A DNA stretch of 43,223 nucleotides, taken from an uncultured Prevotella sp. Lineage in GTDB: Bacteria > Bacteroidota > Bacteroidia > Bacteroidales > Bacteroidaceae. Below the pieces are notes generated by a model. The model was not told the DNA's origin and did no database searches. It was given only the letters and a program-made list of their open reading frames with translations. The stretch is from NCBI GenBank assembly GCA_905236815.1, contig CAJOPE010000109.1, forward strand, positions 1-43,223, in the 5' to 3' direction. How positions within the stretch are numbered: the first letter of the stretch is position 1; each line of letters begins with the position of its first letter. This document shows, piece by piece, positions 14,476-22,475 of this stretch. Made by a program: the position numbers and the translations under genes.

Positions 14476-16200
14476 TTAGGCTTTATCAATCCAGCTCTGG
14501 ATATCCTCTACAGATGGCTTAGTATAGTCGAGCTTGTACTTCTTTACAATCTCGCCCAACTTCTGCTGGAGGCCCTGAGCCTTTTCTTCCTTGATGTCAG
14601 TGATGAGGTTGAAACCTGCCTTGCGGAGAACATATACCCAGTCCTCGGCTACGCCCAGCTCAGCCCACTCCTGAATGCTGCTTTGTGGAATCTTCACCTC
14701 TGGCTTAAGCTGAGGGAAGAGCATTACTTCCTGGATGAACTCCTGACCTGTCATCAACATGGTGAGACGGTCGATACCGATACCGATACCTGATGTTGGA
14801 GGCATACCATACTGAAGTGCGCGGAGGAAGTCATGGTCGATTACCATAGCCTCGTCGTCACCCTTGTCGGCAAGCTTCATCTGGTCGATGAAACGCTGCT
14901 CCTGATCGATTGGATCGTTCAACTCTGAGTAAGCATTTGCCAACTCCTTACCATTTACCATCAGCTCGAAACGCTCGGTAAGTCCTGGCTTAGAACGGTG
15001 CATCTTGGTAAGTGGACTCATCTCTACAGGATAGTCGGTGATGAAGGTTGGCTGGATGTAGGTACCCTCGCAGAACTCTCCGAAGAGTTCGTCGATGAGC
15101 TTACCCTTACCGAAGGTCTCATCCACCTCCATGCCCTTAGAGAGGCAGAACTCGCGAATCTCGTCCTCGCTCTTGCCGTTGCAGTCGAAGCCAGTCTTCT
15201 CCTTGATAGCATCGAGGATAGGAAGGCGGCGGAAAGGAGCCTTGAAACTGATAGTCTTGCCATCAGGATAGGTAGCCTCTGGCTTGCCGTTTACAGCAAC
15301 ACAGATAGTCTCGAGCAACTGCTCGGTGAAGCTCATCATCCAGTTATAGTCCTTGTAAGGAACATAGAGCTCCATACAGGTGAACTCAGGGTTGTGGTTC
15401 TTGTCCATACCCTCGTTGCGGAAGTTCTTGCCGATTTCGTAAACACCCTCGAAACCACCTACGATGAGACGCTTCAGATAGAGCTCGGTAGCGATACGCA
15501 TATACATATCGATGTTGAGCGCATTGAAATGGGTGATGAATGGGCGGGCGCTGGCACCACCTGCGATGCTCTGCAGAATTGGTGTCTCTACCTCGGTATA
15601 GCCGTGCTCATCGAAGAAACGGCGCATGGTGCGCAATACGATTGCACGCTTGAGGAAAGTGCTCTTTGTACCCTCGTTAACAACGAGGTCGACATAGCGC
15701 TGACGAGCGCGGAGCTCTGGGTCATCGAACTTGTCGTAAGCTACACCATCCTTATATTTTACGATTGGGAGAGGCTTGATGCTCTTGCTCAAAAGAGTAA
15801 TCTCCTGAGCGTGGATACTGATCTCGCCTGTCTGAGTCTTGAAAACGAAACCCTTGATACCTACGAAGTCGCCAATATCAAGCAATTTCTTGAATACCTT
15901 ATTATATAAGTCCTTATCCTCGCCAGGACAGATGTCGTCGCGAGTGATGTAGACCTGAACTCTACCTTTACTATCCTGAATTTCAGCGAAGCTGGCCTTA
16001 CCCATGATACGGCGTGTCATCATACGGCCTGCGATAACAACTTCGCGCTTCTCGTCCTCGTTGAATTCATTGATAATGTCTGTACTATAGGCATTTACTG
16101 GGAATTCAGCTGCAGGATATGGGTCGATACCCATGTTGCGCAGTTCCTGGAGACTCTGTCTGCGGACAATCTCCTGTTCACTTAACTCTAAAATATTCAT
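14476..16200 (-). CDS. lysS: Lysine--tRNA ligase, class II
   Basis: A 574-aa cytosolic aminoacyl-tRNA synthetase. An N-terminal OB-fold anticodon domain (AGRMMTRRIMGKASFAEIQD) is followed by the class II core: motif 2 at FRNEGMDKNHNPEFTCME and motif 3 at SGIGIGIDRLTMLMTG. About 70 residues follow motif 3, including a helical tail (KEEKAQGLQQKLGEIVKK), which I associate with the Bacteroidota form. It is the first gene of lysS-(DUF559 element)-gpsA-pgi and has a TATCTTTG promoter box. Confidence 0.97.
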   Translation of the reverse strand: MNILELSEQEIVRRQSLQELRNMGIDPYPAAEFPVNAYSTDIINEFNEDEKREVVIAGRMMTRRIMGKASFAEIQDSKGRVQVYITRDDICPGEDKDLYNKVFKKLLDIGDFVGIKGFVFKTQTGEISIHAQEITLLSKSIKPLPIVKYKDGVAYDKFDDPELRARQRYVDLVVNEGTKSTFLKRAIVLRTMRRFFDEHGYTEVETPILQSIAGGASARPFITHFNALNIDMYMRIATELYLKRLIVGGFEGVYEIGKNFRNEGMDKNHNPEFTCMELYVPYKDYNWMMSFTEQLLETICVAVNGKPEATYPDGKTISFKAPFRRLPILDAIKEKTGFDCNGKSEDEIREFCLSKGMEVDETFGKGKLIDELFGEFCEGTYIQPTFITDYPVEMSPLTKMHRSKPGLTERFELMVNGKELANAYSELNDPIDQEQRFIDQMKLADKGDDEAMVIDHDFLRALQYGMPPTSGIGIGIDRLTMLMTGQEFIQEVMLFPQLKPEVKIPQSSIQEWAELGVAEDWVYVLRKAGFNLITDIKEEKAQGLQQKLGEIVKKYKLDYTKPSVEDIQSWIDKA

Positions 16201-16233
16201 ATACTAATTTTCGAAAATTTTCAAATCTGAATG

Positions 16234-16241
16234 CAAAGATA
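16234..16241 (-). promoter_or_regulatory. Promoter -7 box of lysS (TATCTTTG)
   Basis: Minus-strand TAnnTTTG box 33 nt upstream of the lysS ATG. Confidence 0.6.
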
Positions 16242-16503
16242 CAAAATATATTTAAATTCATTGTCTATTTAGTCTTTTTTATCGCTTTCCTTGATTTATC
16301 TCAGTTTTCGGGACTTTTGACTTGAAGACTGGTTTTTGGTGGATAGAAAGACAGAAATACATGTTTTTTGCAAGAAGTAAAGGCTGAAGTATATAGTTTT
16401 GCTTTGAAAAAAATGGGATAATTGGCTGAATTTGTTCTTGATTTTTGGAATTTGTTTAAATTTGTTGGTTTGTAACTGTTTGATAGTCAAGGTGCTGGAA
16501 ATT

Positions 16504-16591
16504 GTGCTATTTCAGTTAGTTAAGTGGGCTGTTTAGGGGAGCTAAATGGCCTGTTTAGCACCCTTAAATGCGCTATTTAGGCTATCCCAAA
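16504..16591. repeat. Degenerate tandem array, four 22-bp units
   Basis: Units 16504-16525, 16526-16547, 16548-16569 and 16570-16591. In the two central units GTTTAG is at unit positions 6-11 and a TAAAT core at 18-22, so half-sites alternate every 11 bp in opposite orientation. It abuts the 16601-16720 inverted repeat. Confidence 0.65.
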
Positions 16592-16600
16592 ACTGAATCT

Positions 16601-16720
16601 CAAATCCCAAATCTCAATTTTGGGAATTTAGGGGGAATCTTATGCTAATATTTATAGTAATTATTACACTTAATATACTGTCGGATAGCTTAAATCCCGT
16701 AAATTGAGATTTGGGATTTG
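16601..16720. repeat. 120-bp element with 20-bp perfect inverted ends
   Basis: 16601-16620 is the exact reverse complement of 16701-16720. The 80 bp between are AT-rich and noncoding. This is the shape of a miniature inverted-repeat element or a large transcriptional hairpin. Confidence 0.7.
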
Positions 16721-16851
16721 GGATTATCCTAAATTTCGACGGAAGTGAGGGGGTACTGCATACTATTTCGAATGATTAATTTTCCTTTACTATATTGACG
16801 TTTTTTGAAGAGTTTATGAAAAGATTGTTTTGCTATCGATATTTTTTTTGC

Positions 16852-16859
16852 TACTTTTG
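16852..16859 (+). promoter_or_regulatory. Promoter -7 box (TACTTTTG)
   Basis: Plus-strand TAnnTTTG box about 145 nt before the ATG at 17005, leaving a long untranslated leader. Confidence 0.5.
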
Positions 16860-17004
16860 TATCAGAATATATTTTTAATCATATTTTAGGCAATAAATTA
16901 ATCATAAAGGATGGACACTTATATCCTTAGTATCTCCTTTTATCGTTGGTTATGATATTTTGGACCGAGGATATATGGGATGGTGTTCGTAAATAGGTAG
17001 TAAG

Positions 17005-17199
17005 ATGAAAAAGTTTTTAGTTTGTTTTGCTTTGTTGGCAATTTCATTGGGTTGTTTCGCAAAGGACAACTTTAAAATGTCGGGAAAAATTGATGGGGTG
17101 AAGAAAGATACGCTAGTTGTATTATATACTCTGCTGAAGGCAATTGTTGGAGAAAATGAGGTGTTCTATAAATATTTGGATGATACTCTCGGAAAGTAA
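17005..17199 (+). CDS. Short secreted protein, possible DUF4369 remnant
   Basis: A 64-aa protein with a clear signal peptide (MKKFLVCFALLAISLGCFA). The mature start KMSGKIDGVKKDTLVVLY resembles the first strand pair of DUF4369, the N-terminal domain of many Bacteroidota thioredoxin-like proteins. The rest of such a protein is missing, so this may be a truncated gene. It stops 3 nt before the next gene, so the pair is an operon. Confidence 0.5.
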   Translation: MKKFLVCFALLAISLGCFAKDNFKMSGKIDGVKKDTLVVLYTLLKAIVGENEVFYKYLDDTLGK

Positions 17200-17202
17200 A
17201 GG

Positions 17203-18387
17203 ATGAAAAAAATATTTGTATTATTATTTGTAGCATTGCTCTTTGGTAACGCTCTTTCTGTTCAGGCCAAAAATAAAAAGAGTCTGGAGCAGATGGATAA
17301 TGCTGCTCAAAAAGCAATAAAAAGGTGTTATTTCAAGTCTGGAATAAAGAAACTCACAGTATTAATTGATACACTATCGAAGATTCGACCAGAAGGAGAT
17401 TCTCTGCTGGCGTCAAAATATATGCAGCGTTTTGATTGCTATTGGGTGCTAAAATCCTATGGCTATCAAGATGATTATAGTTGTGATCTCTATAAAGTAA
17501 GGGATTGGTGGGAGAAATATCATTATCAGAACGATTCTGTATATTCTGCCATCCTATTGCGGCTGAGTTATTTGAAGTTGTACAAGTCGGATAAAGATTC
17601 TGCTTTGATTTATCTGAATAAAGCACGCTCGGTCTATGAGAACTTGCATAAAAAAGATTTTGCATATTTTGAAATCCTCTATGGCTATGCCGATATAGAA
17701 AAGGCTAAAGGTAATTTGAGGGCAGAAAGAGATACCTTGGAGAATTGGATTGATAAATATCATGAAATTTACCATCGTTTTTCCCTTTTGGGATCTGGTC
17801 CGCAGCATGAAATATTTCAGGTTAGACCTCTTGCTTGGCATCGCTTGAGAGATTGTTGTGAAGCGATAGTAAAAGAGGAGATGGCAAGACCTCATACAGA
17901 GGCAGATGTGCCTGCTCCTCGTGAATTTGAATCTTCCGATTCTGCACATGCTGCAGTTGATGAGGTGATTGATTGTTGTGTTTATTATTTGACACATCAT
18001 GTTAATTCTCCAAAGATGGATGATGCAGCTCTCTTTATCGATAACTGGTTGGAGAAATCAGTCGATATCGAAAAGCTTTATCCGCTTCAAAGTTTGCAGT
18101 TAAAGGGAAATCCAACTTCGAAGTATGCATTTAAGGCGTTTGAGGCTAGTCTTATCCTTCGGCAGTTAATGATAAGAAGTTATATAATAAGATGGCGCAA
18201 TTTCAGAGATGCGGTGAAGGATGGCATTTCTTTCTATATGCAGAATAGAAACGTTACAGGCAAGAATGACTTCTTGGAGCCATTGGCAACGGCTTATGGC
18301 GATGCGGATAAGAAGAAACAACGGAAAATCATGCGCTTTTGGTGGAAGGCTGTAAAGCACATGCGGCCTAAATTCCATTTTATCTAA
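17203..18387 (+). CDS. Secreted helical-repeat protein, function unknown
   Basis: A 394-aa protein with a signal peptide at about 1-22 (MKKIFVLLFVALLFGNALSVQA), so periplasmic or exported. The remainder looks all-helical, with tetratricopeptide-like spacing (SAILLRLSYLKLYKSDKDSALIYLNKARSVYE, then FEILYGYADIEKAKGNLRAERDTLE). The C-terminal 60 residues are very basic (KKKQRKIMRFWWKAVKHMRPKFHF). I do not recognise the family. It lies directly behind the 64-aa secreted protein. Confidence 0.72.
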   Translation: MKKIFVLLFVALLFGNALSVQAKNKKSLEQMDNAAQKAIKRCYFKSGIKKLTVLIDTLSKIRPEGDSLLASKYMQRFDCYWVLKSYGYQDDYSCDLYKVRDWWEKYHYQNDSVYSAILLRLSYLKLYKSDKDSALIYLNKARSVYENLHKKDFAYFEILYGYADIEKAKGNLRAERDTLENWIDKYHEIYHRFSLLGSGPQHEIFQVRPLAWHRLRDCCEAIVKEEMARPHTEADVPAPREFESSDSAHAAVDEVIDCCVYYLTHHVNSPKMDDAALFIDNWLEKSVDIEKLYPLQSLQLKGNPTSKYAFKAFEASLILRQLMIRSYIIRWRNFRDAVKDGISFYMQNRNVTGKNDFLEPLATAYGDADKKKQRKIMRFWWKAVKHMRPKFHFI

Positions 18388-18441
18388 TAAAAATTGCTAT
18401 CCTAATTGGCTAATTCATGACTCCCAATAAAATAGGATGCT

Positions 18442-19329
18442 TCATTCTTCTTCTCTGTAGCAATAGTATCTTTGGATTAGCAAGACTACAGCTAATAGTA
18501 TTAAAGATATGAATATCGGATTGCCGTTTATAGCGTTTTTGGGGCCATAGTCAATAGTCTTGCTGTCGAGAATAACTTTCGGCTTGGATAGTTGTGGGCT
18601 GGATTTTTGGCATGCAGCCATCCAGTTCACGTACTCTGTATCTATATTTTGAGGAACTTGATGAAACTGGTGGGTATTCTTCTTTATATGGTCAATTACG
18701 GTCTGCTCGTTAATTTCATAGCTTAGATTTTTTGTGGCAGTTTCATAATCGATGGTTCCATCGTCGATATATTCTCTTTCTCCATAGGTGAAACCATAAT
18801 ACACCCCATTGCTGTTTACGATAGGAACGGTAATATATGCAATGCATCTAAAGGTGCTCTTTTCTCCTTTTCTTTGGGCATGTTCTTGCTCAATCGAATA
18901 ATCTACCCCATATTTTGAGGTATCAAATTTTGGTGATGTTGCACTATAGATGAAATCGTAGTTACCGATAGCTTCGGCTGTAATTTGATTTACCTTACAT
19001 TCTGTACTTTTCAATTTGTTTGCGATACTATTTGTTGTAAACATCATTGTAACAATACTTGTACTGTATAAAAAGTAGGCAAATCCTCTAACTCCTCCTC
19101 TGTAGCCTTTGTCTGAAATAAACCTGAACCAATGGAAAAGTGAAAAAGTGGAAATAATCACCCATATGCAACCTCCCCATATTTGATGTTTTCCCTTGTC
19201 GTAAATGTCTATGTCGAAAAATAAACTTACCAGAAAATAGAGAATAGCAGATAAGATATATGCAACAGGAAGTACAATGAGACATGCGGTTCGGCTTGTT
19301 TTTAGCCATTTAATATATTTGTTTTTCAT
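18442..19329 (-). CDS. Membrane protein, function unknown
   Basis: A 295-aa protein. Three hydrophobic segments lie in the first 110 residues (about 14-37, 52-70 and 80-97) and one at the C-terminus (about 268-286), with a charged, probably extracytoplasmic domain between. The start is taken as the ATG at 19329 (MKNKYIKWLK) because the longer frame reads through tRNA-Tyr and its terminator. No family is recognised. Since no promoter box was found between that terminator and the ATG, it may depend on read-through from the tRNA gene. Confidence 0.68.
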   Translation of the reverse strand: MKNKYIKWLKTSRTACLIVLPVAYILSAILYFLVSLFFDIDIYDKGKHQIWGGCIWVIISTFSLFHWFRFISDKGYRGGVRGFAYFLYSTSIVTMMFTTNSIANKLKSTECKVNQITAEAIGNYDFIYSATSPKFDTSKYGVDYSIEQEHAQRKGEKSTFRCIAYITVPIVNSNGVYYGFTYGEREYIDDGTIDYETATKNLSYEINEQTVIDHIKKNTHQFHQVPQNIDTEYVNWMAACQKSSPQLSKPKVILDSKTIDYGPKNAINGNPIFISLILLAVVLLIQRYYCYREEE

Positions 19330-19351
19330 TCGCAGCGAGGTTTTTATATAC

Positions 19352-19380
19352 AAAAAAAGGACTTCATTTCTGAAGTCCTT
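19352..19380 (-). terminator. Terminator of tRNA-Tyr
   Basis: AAGGACTTCA-TTTC-TGAAGTCCTT stem-loop (19357-19380). The minus strand continues into seven T residues (19358-19352). Confidence 0.8.
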
Positions 19381-19383
19381 CTG

Positions 19384-19465
19384 TGGGTAGTGATGGATTC
19401 GAACCACCGAAGCTAGAAGCAGCAGATTTACAGTCTGCCCCATTTGGCCACTCTGGAAACTACCC
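19384..19465 (-). tRNA. tRNA-Tyr (anticodon GTA)
   Basis: An 82-nt class II tRNA read on the minus strand. Acceptor GGGTAGT pairs with ACTACCC, the anticodon stem-loop reads GACTGTAAATC, a long variable arm follows and the T arm holds GGTTCGAATCC. A promoter box (19492-19485) lies upstream and a terminator downstream. Confidence 0.97.
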
Positions 19466-19484
19466 ATTGCCTTAAAAGCGAGTG

Positions 19485-19492
19485 CAAAGGTA
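19485..19492 (-). promoter_or_regulatory. Promoter -7 box of tRNA-Tyr (TACCTTTG)
   Basis: Minus-strand TAnnTTTG box 20 nt upstream of the mature tRNA 5' end. Confidence 0.6.
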
Positions 19493-19546
19493 ATACTTAA
19501 TTTTGAATTAACCAAATTTTTTTGGAAGAAATTCTAAAAAAAATAT

Positions 19547-19554
19547 TATTTTTG
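19547..19554 (+). promoter_or_regulatory. Promoter -7 box of second EamA gene (TATTTTTG)
   Basis: Plus-strand TAnnTTTG box 42 nt before the ATG at 19596, divergent from the tRNA promoter. Confidence 0.5.
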
Positions 19555-19595
19555 CATCCGAAACATGGAAAATTAAACGAGGAAAGGATAAAAAG

Positions 19596-20549
19596 ATGCA
19601 GTATATCGGAGAAATAATATCAATAGGAGTGGCTTTCAGTTGGACATTGACCGCAATGGCAAGTGAGGTGGCTACCAAGCATTTAGGCGTTTTCGTGTCG
19701 AATGTTTGGCGCATGATGCTGGCCTTTTTATGTTCGGCTGCCTTCATGTGGTTCTTCACAGGAACATTTATTCCTCATTATGCCGATGGTACTACATGGA
19801 TGTGGCTACTTTTGTCGGGAGTAGTGGGATATTTCTTTGGCGACTGGTGTCTTTTCAATAGTTATATTTGGATAGGAAGCCGTTATGGACAGCTTTTTAT
19901 GACTCTTGCTCCAATGGTTACTGCCTTGGCTGCCTGGGTGGCATTAGGTCAGCAGCTCAGTCTGCAATCGTTGTTGGCGATGGCGGTTACGATATCGGGT
20001 ATCGTTATCTCTGTAGTAAGCAGGGTGGCCGATTCCGAAGATGAATCTGCAAAGAAGAAATTCAAGCTGGCCCTTCCATGGCAGGGCGTGCTCTTCGGAA
20101 TAGGTGCAGGAGTAGGACAGGGCGTAGGATTAGTGCTTTCAAAAATCGGTCTCGATCGCTATACTGCAGGAGTTCCTGCATCGCTATTGCCTGATATCGA
20201 GAATTATCTGCCTTTCTCGGCAAATATGATAAGATGTATTGCGGGCTTCTTCTGCTTCCTTGTCTGGATGCTATTGCGCAAGGAAGGACCAAACTTCATG
20301 AAGAGCTATCGCGATCGCAAGGGTATGTCGATGTTGCTGATGGCCGTCATCTTCGGCCCATTCCTTGGCGTAGGCTTCTCGCTGATGGCTGTTCAGCATA
20401 CAGCAGCAGGTATAGCCTCCACCTTGATGGCAACAACGCCAATCATCATCCTACTGCCTAGCTGGTATTTCTTCCATCAGAAGATTACGCCAAAGGTAGT
20501 GCTTGGAGCAGTAATCTCAGTGGTGGGTGTTTCGCTATTCTTCCTATAG
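19596..20549 (+). CDS. EamA (DMT superfamily) transporter
   Basis: A 317-aa inner-membrane protein with ten likely spans in two EamA halves: GVAFSWTLTAMASEVATKHLG opens the first and GIGAGVGQGVGLVLSKIGLDRY the second. A charged cytoplasmic loop (SRVADSEDESAKKKFKLALP) joins them. The typical LAPMVTALAAWVALGQ and MATTPIIILLPSWYFFHQ boxes close each half. The substrate is unknown. It overlaps the convergent TonB-domain gene by 6 nt, with no room for a terminator between them. Confidence 0.88.
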   Translation: MQYIGEIISIGVAFSWTLTAMASEVATKHLGVFVSNVWRMMLAFLCSAAFMWFFTGTFIPHYADGTTWMWLLLSGVVGYFFGDWCLFNSYIWIGSRYGQLFMTLAPMVTALAAWVALGQQLSLQSLLAMAVTISGIVISVVSRVADSEDESAKKKFKLALPWQGVLFGIGAGVGQGVGLVLSKIGLDRYTAGVPASLLPDIENYLPFSANMIRCIAGFFCFLVWMLLRKEGPNFMKSYRDRKGMSMLLMAVIFGPFLGVGFSLMAVQHTAAGIASTLMATTPIIILLPSWYFFHQKITPKVVLGAVISVVGVSLFFL

Positions 20550-21410
20550 TTTGAAATCTATAGGGAGAGTGTATTTAACTCTTACTGGCACACCCTTTTG
20601 CTTTCCTGGATTCCAACTTGGCATAAAATCTATTATGCGTAATGCCTCTTTGTCGAGTGAAGGACTTACTGAGCGAACTACTTTTCCATTTGTTGTGGAA
20701 CCGTCTTTTTCAATAACAAAACTGACGATAACCCTTCCGCTTTCGTTATTTTTTATAGCTTCTTCTGCGTATAGGTATAGGATATTATTCTGTATGAATT
20801 CCGTTAGGGCACTGTTGCCTTCAGGGAAGGATGGCATTTGTTCTACGGCATCATATATTCTAGAACTATCACGCACTGTTTGTCTGAAGCCTATAGGAAT
20901 CTCGTACCTTACCCTTACTGGTATGCCATTTTGCCTGCCAGGATTCCATTTTGGCATAGAACTAACAATTCGTAATGCTTCTTTGTCGAGTGAAGGACTT
21001 ACTGAGCGAACAATTCTTTCATTTGATATGGAACCGTCTTTTTCAACTACAAAATTGACGACAACTCTTCCGCTTTCGTTATTTTTTATAGCTTCTTCTG
21101 GGTATTGGATGTTATTCTGTATGAATTCCATTAGGGCTATGGCATCTTGTAAGGGTGACATTTTGTGTTCCATCATAGCTTTGGGATCTGGAAAGGATGG
21201 CATTTTTTCTACGACAACAAATACCTTATTTGTTTTTCTTAGATAATCATTTGATCCAGGGGCTGGCTGCTCAAGAGAATCTGCAATTTCATGATGACCA
21301 TAAGTATCTGAGACCTCATTGTTTTCGCTTGCTTCCTTGCTTTGTGCCGCAATAGGGGTTGTGCCCACTAGGCAGAGTGCCATAAAGGTTACTAATATTT
21401 TGTTTTTCAT
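20544..21410 (-). CDS. Secreted protein with two tandem TonB C-terminal domains
   Basis: A 288-aa protein with a signal peptide (about 1-22, ending in PIAAQS) and two copies of a TonB C-terminal domain at roughly 69-174 and 191-286. Both copies share EEAIKNNESGRV, EKDGS, VRSVSPSLDKEALRI and the WNPG box, and the DNA of the copies is close enough to point to a recent internal duplication. Unlike a normal TonB it has no proline-rich spacer and no membrane anchor other than the signal peptide. It is therefore probably periplasmic and may bind receptor TonB boxes or peptidoglycan without being energised. A promoter box lies at 21451-21444. Confidence 0.82.
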   Translation of the reverse strand: MKNKILVTFMALCLVGTTPIAAQSKEASENNEVSDTYGHHEIADSLEQPAPGSNDYLRKTNKVFVVVEKMPSFPDPKAMMEHKMSPLQDAIALMEFIQNNIQYPEEAIKNNESGRVVVNFVVEKDGSISNERIVRSVSPSLDKEALRIVSSMPKWNPGRQNGIPVRVRYEIPIGFRQTVRDSSRIYDAVEQMPSFPEGNSALTEFIQNNILYLYAEEAIKNNESGRVIVSFVIEKDGSTTNGKVVRSVSPSLDKEALRIIDFMPSWNPGKQKGVPVRVKYTLPIDFKL

Positions 21411-21443
21411 TTTTTTCTGTGTTTAATTTATTTGCTTATCCTG

Positions 21444-21451
21444 CAAAAGTA
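21444..21451 (-). promoter_or_regulatory. Promoter -7 box of TonB-domain gene (TACTTTTG)
   Basis: Minus-strand TAnnTTTG box 33 nt upstream of the ATG at 21410. Confidence 0.55.
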
Positions 21452-21546
21452 GCATTTTGTCTTTAGATATTTCTCTTTTGGTGTTAAATTGATGGCTGAT
21501 TTTGAGAAATTTGATAGTGATACTTATGCTTTTTGTCATTGTTAAC

Positions 21547-21610
21547 ATTGCTGCAAGGCGTTGCAATCTTGCTGCAAGGTATTGCAATCTTTCTTCAAGG
21601 CTTGCTTGAA
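21547..21610. repeat. Tandem array, about three 21-bp units
   Basis: Units at 21548-21568 and 21569-21589 differ at only two positions (TTGCTGCAAGG then a variable pair then TTGCAATC). A third, degenerate unit is at 21590-21610, and a poorer one may precede at 21525-21546. Each unit contains a TTGCTGCAA dyad. Confidence 0.65.
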
Positions 21611-21634
21611 AGTTAAAGCCGTTAGTGTAGGATG

Positions 21635-21957
21635 CTCAAAGGGGCGAGAATGGAATTACAGCCTTGTAAAGGCTGCATGTCAGAATCCCCTGGTGTGGGA
21701 GGCGAAGCCGACGAACCTGGGGTGTAGATAGTCCTACAAACATTCGACCCTGTAAGGTGTCGCACAAAACCAAGGATGCACTTGTGGATGTTGTCCGGCC
21801 GCTTACAGGGCCGAGTTATTTTATTAGCAGATTCCCCAGGTTCGTCGGCTTCGTTTATTAGCAGATTCCTCCAGGTTCGTCGGCTTCGCCTCCCACACCA
21901 GGGGATTCTGATATGCAGCCTTTACAAGGCTGTAATTGCCATTTTCGACCCCTTTGA
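21635..21957. repeat. Large inverted repeat element, arms of about 86 bp
   Basis: 21635-21720 matches the reverse complement of 21871-21957 with one mismatch over the inner 64 bp or so and a few changes in the outer 20. Arms contain ACAGCCTTGTAAAGGCTG, itself a dyad, and GGCGAAGCCGACGAACC. The 150-bp centre holds a second dyad (CCCTGTAAG with CTTACAGGG). A 35-bp piece of the right arm edge is tandemly duplicated (21819-21853 and 21854-21888). The pattern fits REP/BIME-type palindromic elements; no transposase is in the window. Confidence 0.85.
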
Positions 21958-21960
21958 GAA

Positions 21961-22041
21961 TTATGTAATCGGGCGTTCTGAATTTCCTAGCATGGTTATT
22001 TTCTTGAAGTCGCGATAGGGGAAGGTCTGATGTAAATTCAT
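21961..22041 (-). CDS. Possible 26-aa peptide behind an orphan promoter
   Basis: A 27-codon frame (MNLHQTFPYRDFKKITMLGN start) begins 37 nt after a TATCTTTG box and stops just before the right arm of the inverted repeat. It could be a gene remnant cut by the element, a small peptide or chance. No family is recognised. Confidence 0.2.
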   Translation of the reverse strand: MNLHQTFPYRDFKKITMLGNSERPIT

Positions 22042-22077
22042 TGTCGAGTGTAATTTATGGGTTGAACTAATTGTCTG

Positions 22078-22085
22078 CAAAGATA
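22078..22085 (-). promoter_or_regulatory. Orphan promoter -7 box (TATCTTTG)
   Basis: Minus-strand TAnnTTTG box with the favoured TATCTTTGCA context. No recognised gene lies downstream; transcription would run into the inverted repeat at 21957-21635. Confidence 0.4.
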
Positions 22086-22162
22086 TAGCTTTCTTTGCCC
22101 AAAAGCAAATTTGGCGGTATAACAAACGGTATAACTTTTTGCGATTGACAGTTAGCGTATGA

Positions 22163-22272
22163 ATTGCAGGTGATCTCCAATCACATTGCAGATGACCTCC
22201 AATGATATTGCAGGTGACCTCCAATGATAATGCAGATGACTTGCAATGATAATGCAGGTGACCTGCAATTAT
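22163..22272. repeat. Tandem array, five 22-bp units
   Basis: Five exact-length units (22163, 22185, 22207, 22229 and 22251 as starts). Each has a TGCAGRTGA half and a CTCCAATGAT-like half, so ATTGCAGG and CCTCCAAT face each other every 11 bp. Units two and three differ at a single position. A decayed sixth unit may follow. Confidence 0.85.
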
Positions 22273-22475
22273 CTTGCTGGCGATTTATGAAATATTGCCC
22301 CCAGCTTTTCGCTTGGCTTTTCTTCAAAATGTGCTGAGGTGGAACGTAAAACGTTTCCACCTTTCGCGCATAATATATATATTTATTTTCTTCTTTAGAA
22401 GAAATATATATCTATATCTATATCTTCGCGCCTGCGCAATGCGCGTTCTTATATATGCATATTGAAAATGGAGGC

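Larger units (their letters stand above)
16201..17004. other. Gene-free 804-bp region with repeats
   Basis: Holds the lysS promoter, a 22-bp-period array (16504-16591), a 20-bp perfect inverted repeat pair (16601-16720) and the promoter of the plus-strand secreted-protein genes. Small open frames here lack family features. Confidence 0.6.

Noticed and set aside
18388..18441. Terminator between the convergent genes ending at 18387 and 18442
   Set aside because: Only a broken stem (TATCCTA with TAGGATG-type pairing) is visible, without a good T run, so it was not listed.
19330..19515. N-terminal extension of the membrane protein ending at 18442
   Set aside because: It would be translated through tRNA-Tyr and its terminator; MKNKYIKWLK at 19329 is a natural start.
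22163..22272. CRISPR array
   Set aside because: Units are contiguous 22-mers without spacers, with internal dyads, and no cas genes are nearby. The same holds for the other 22-bp arrays.
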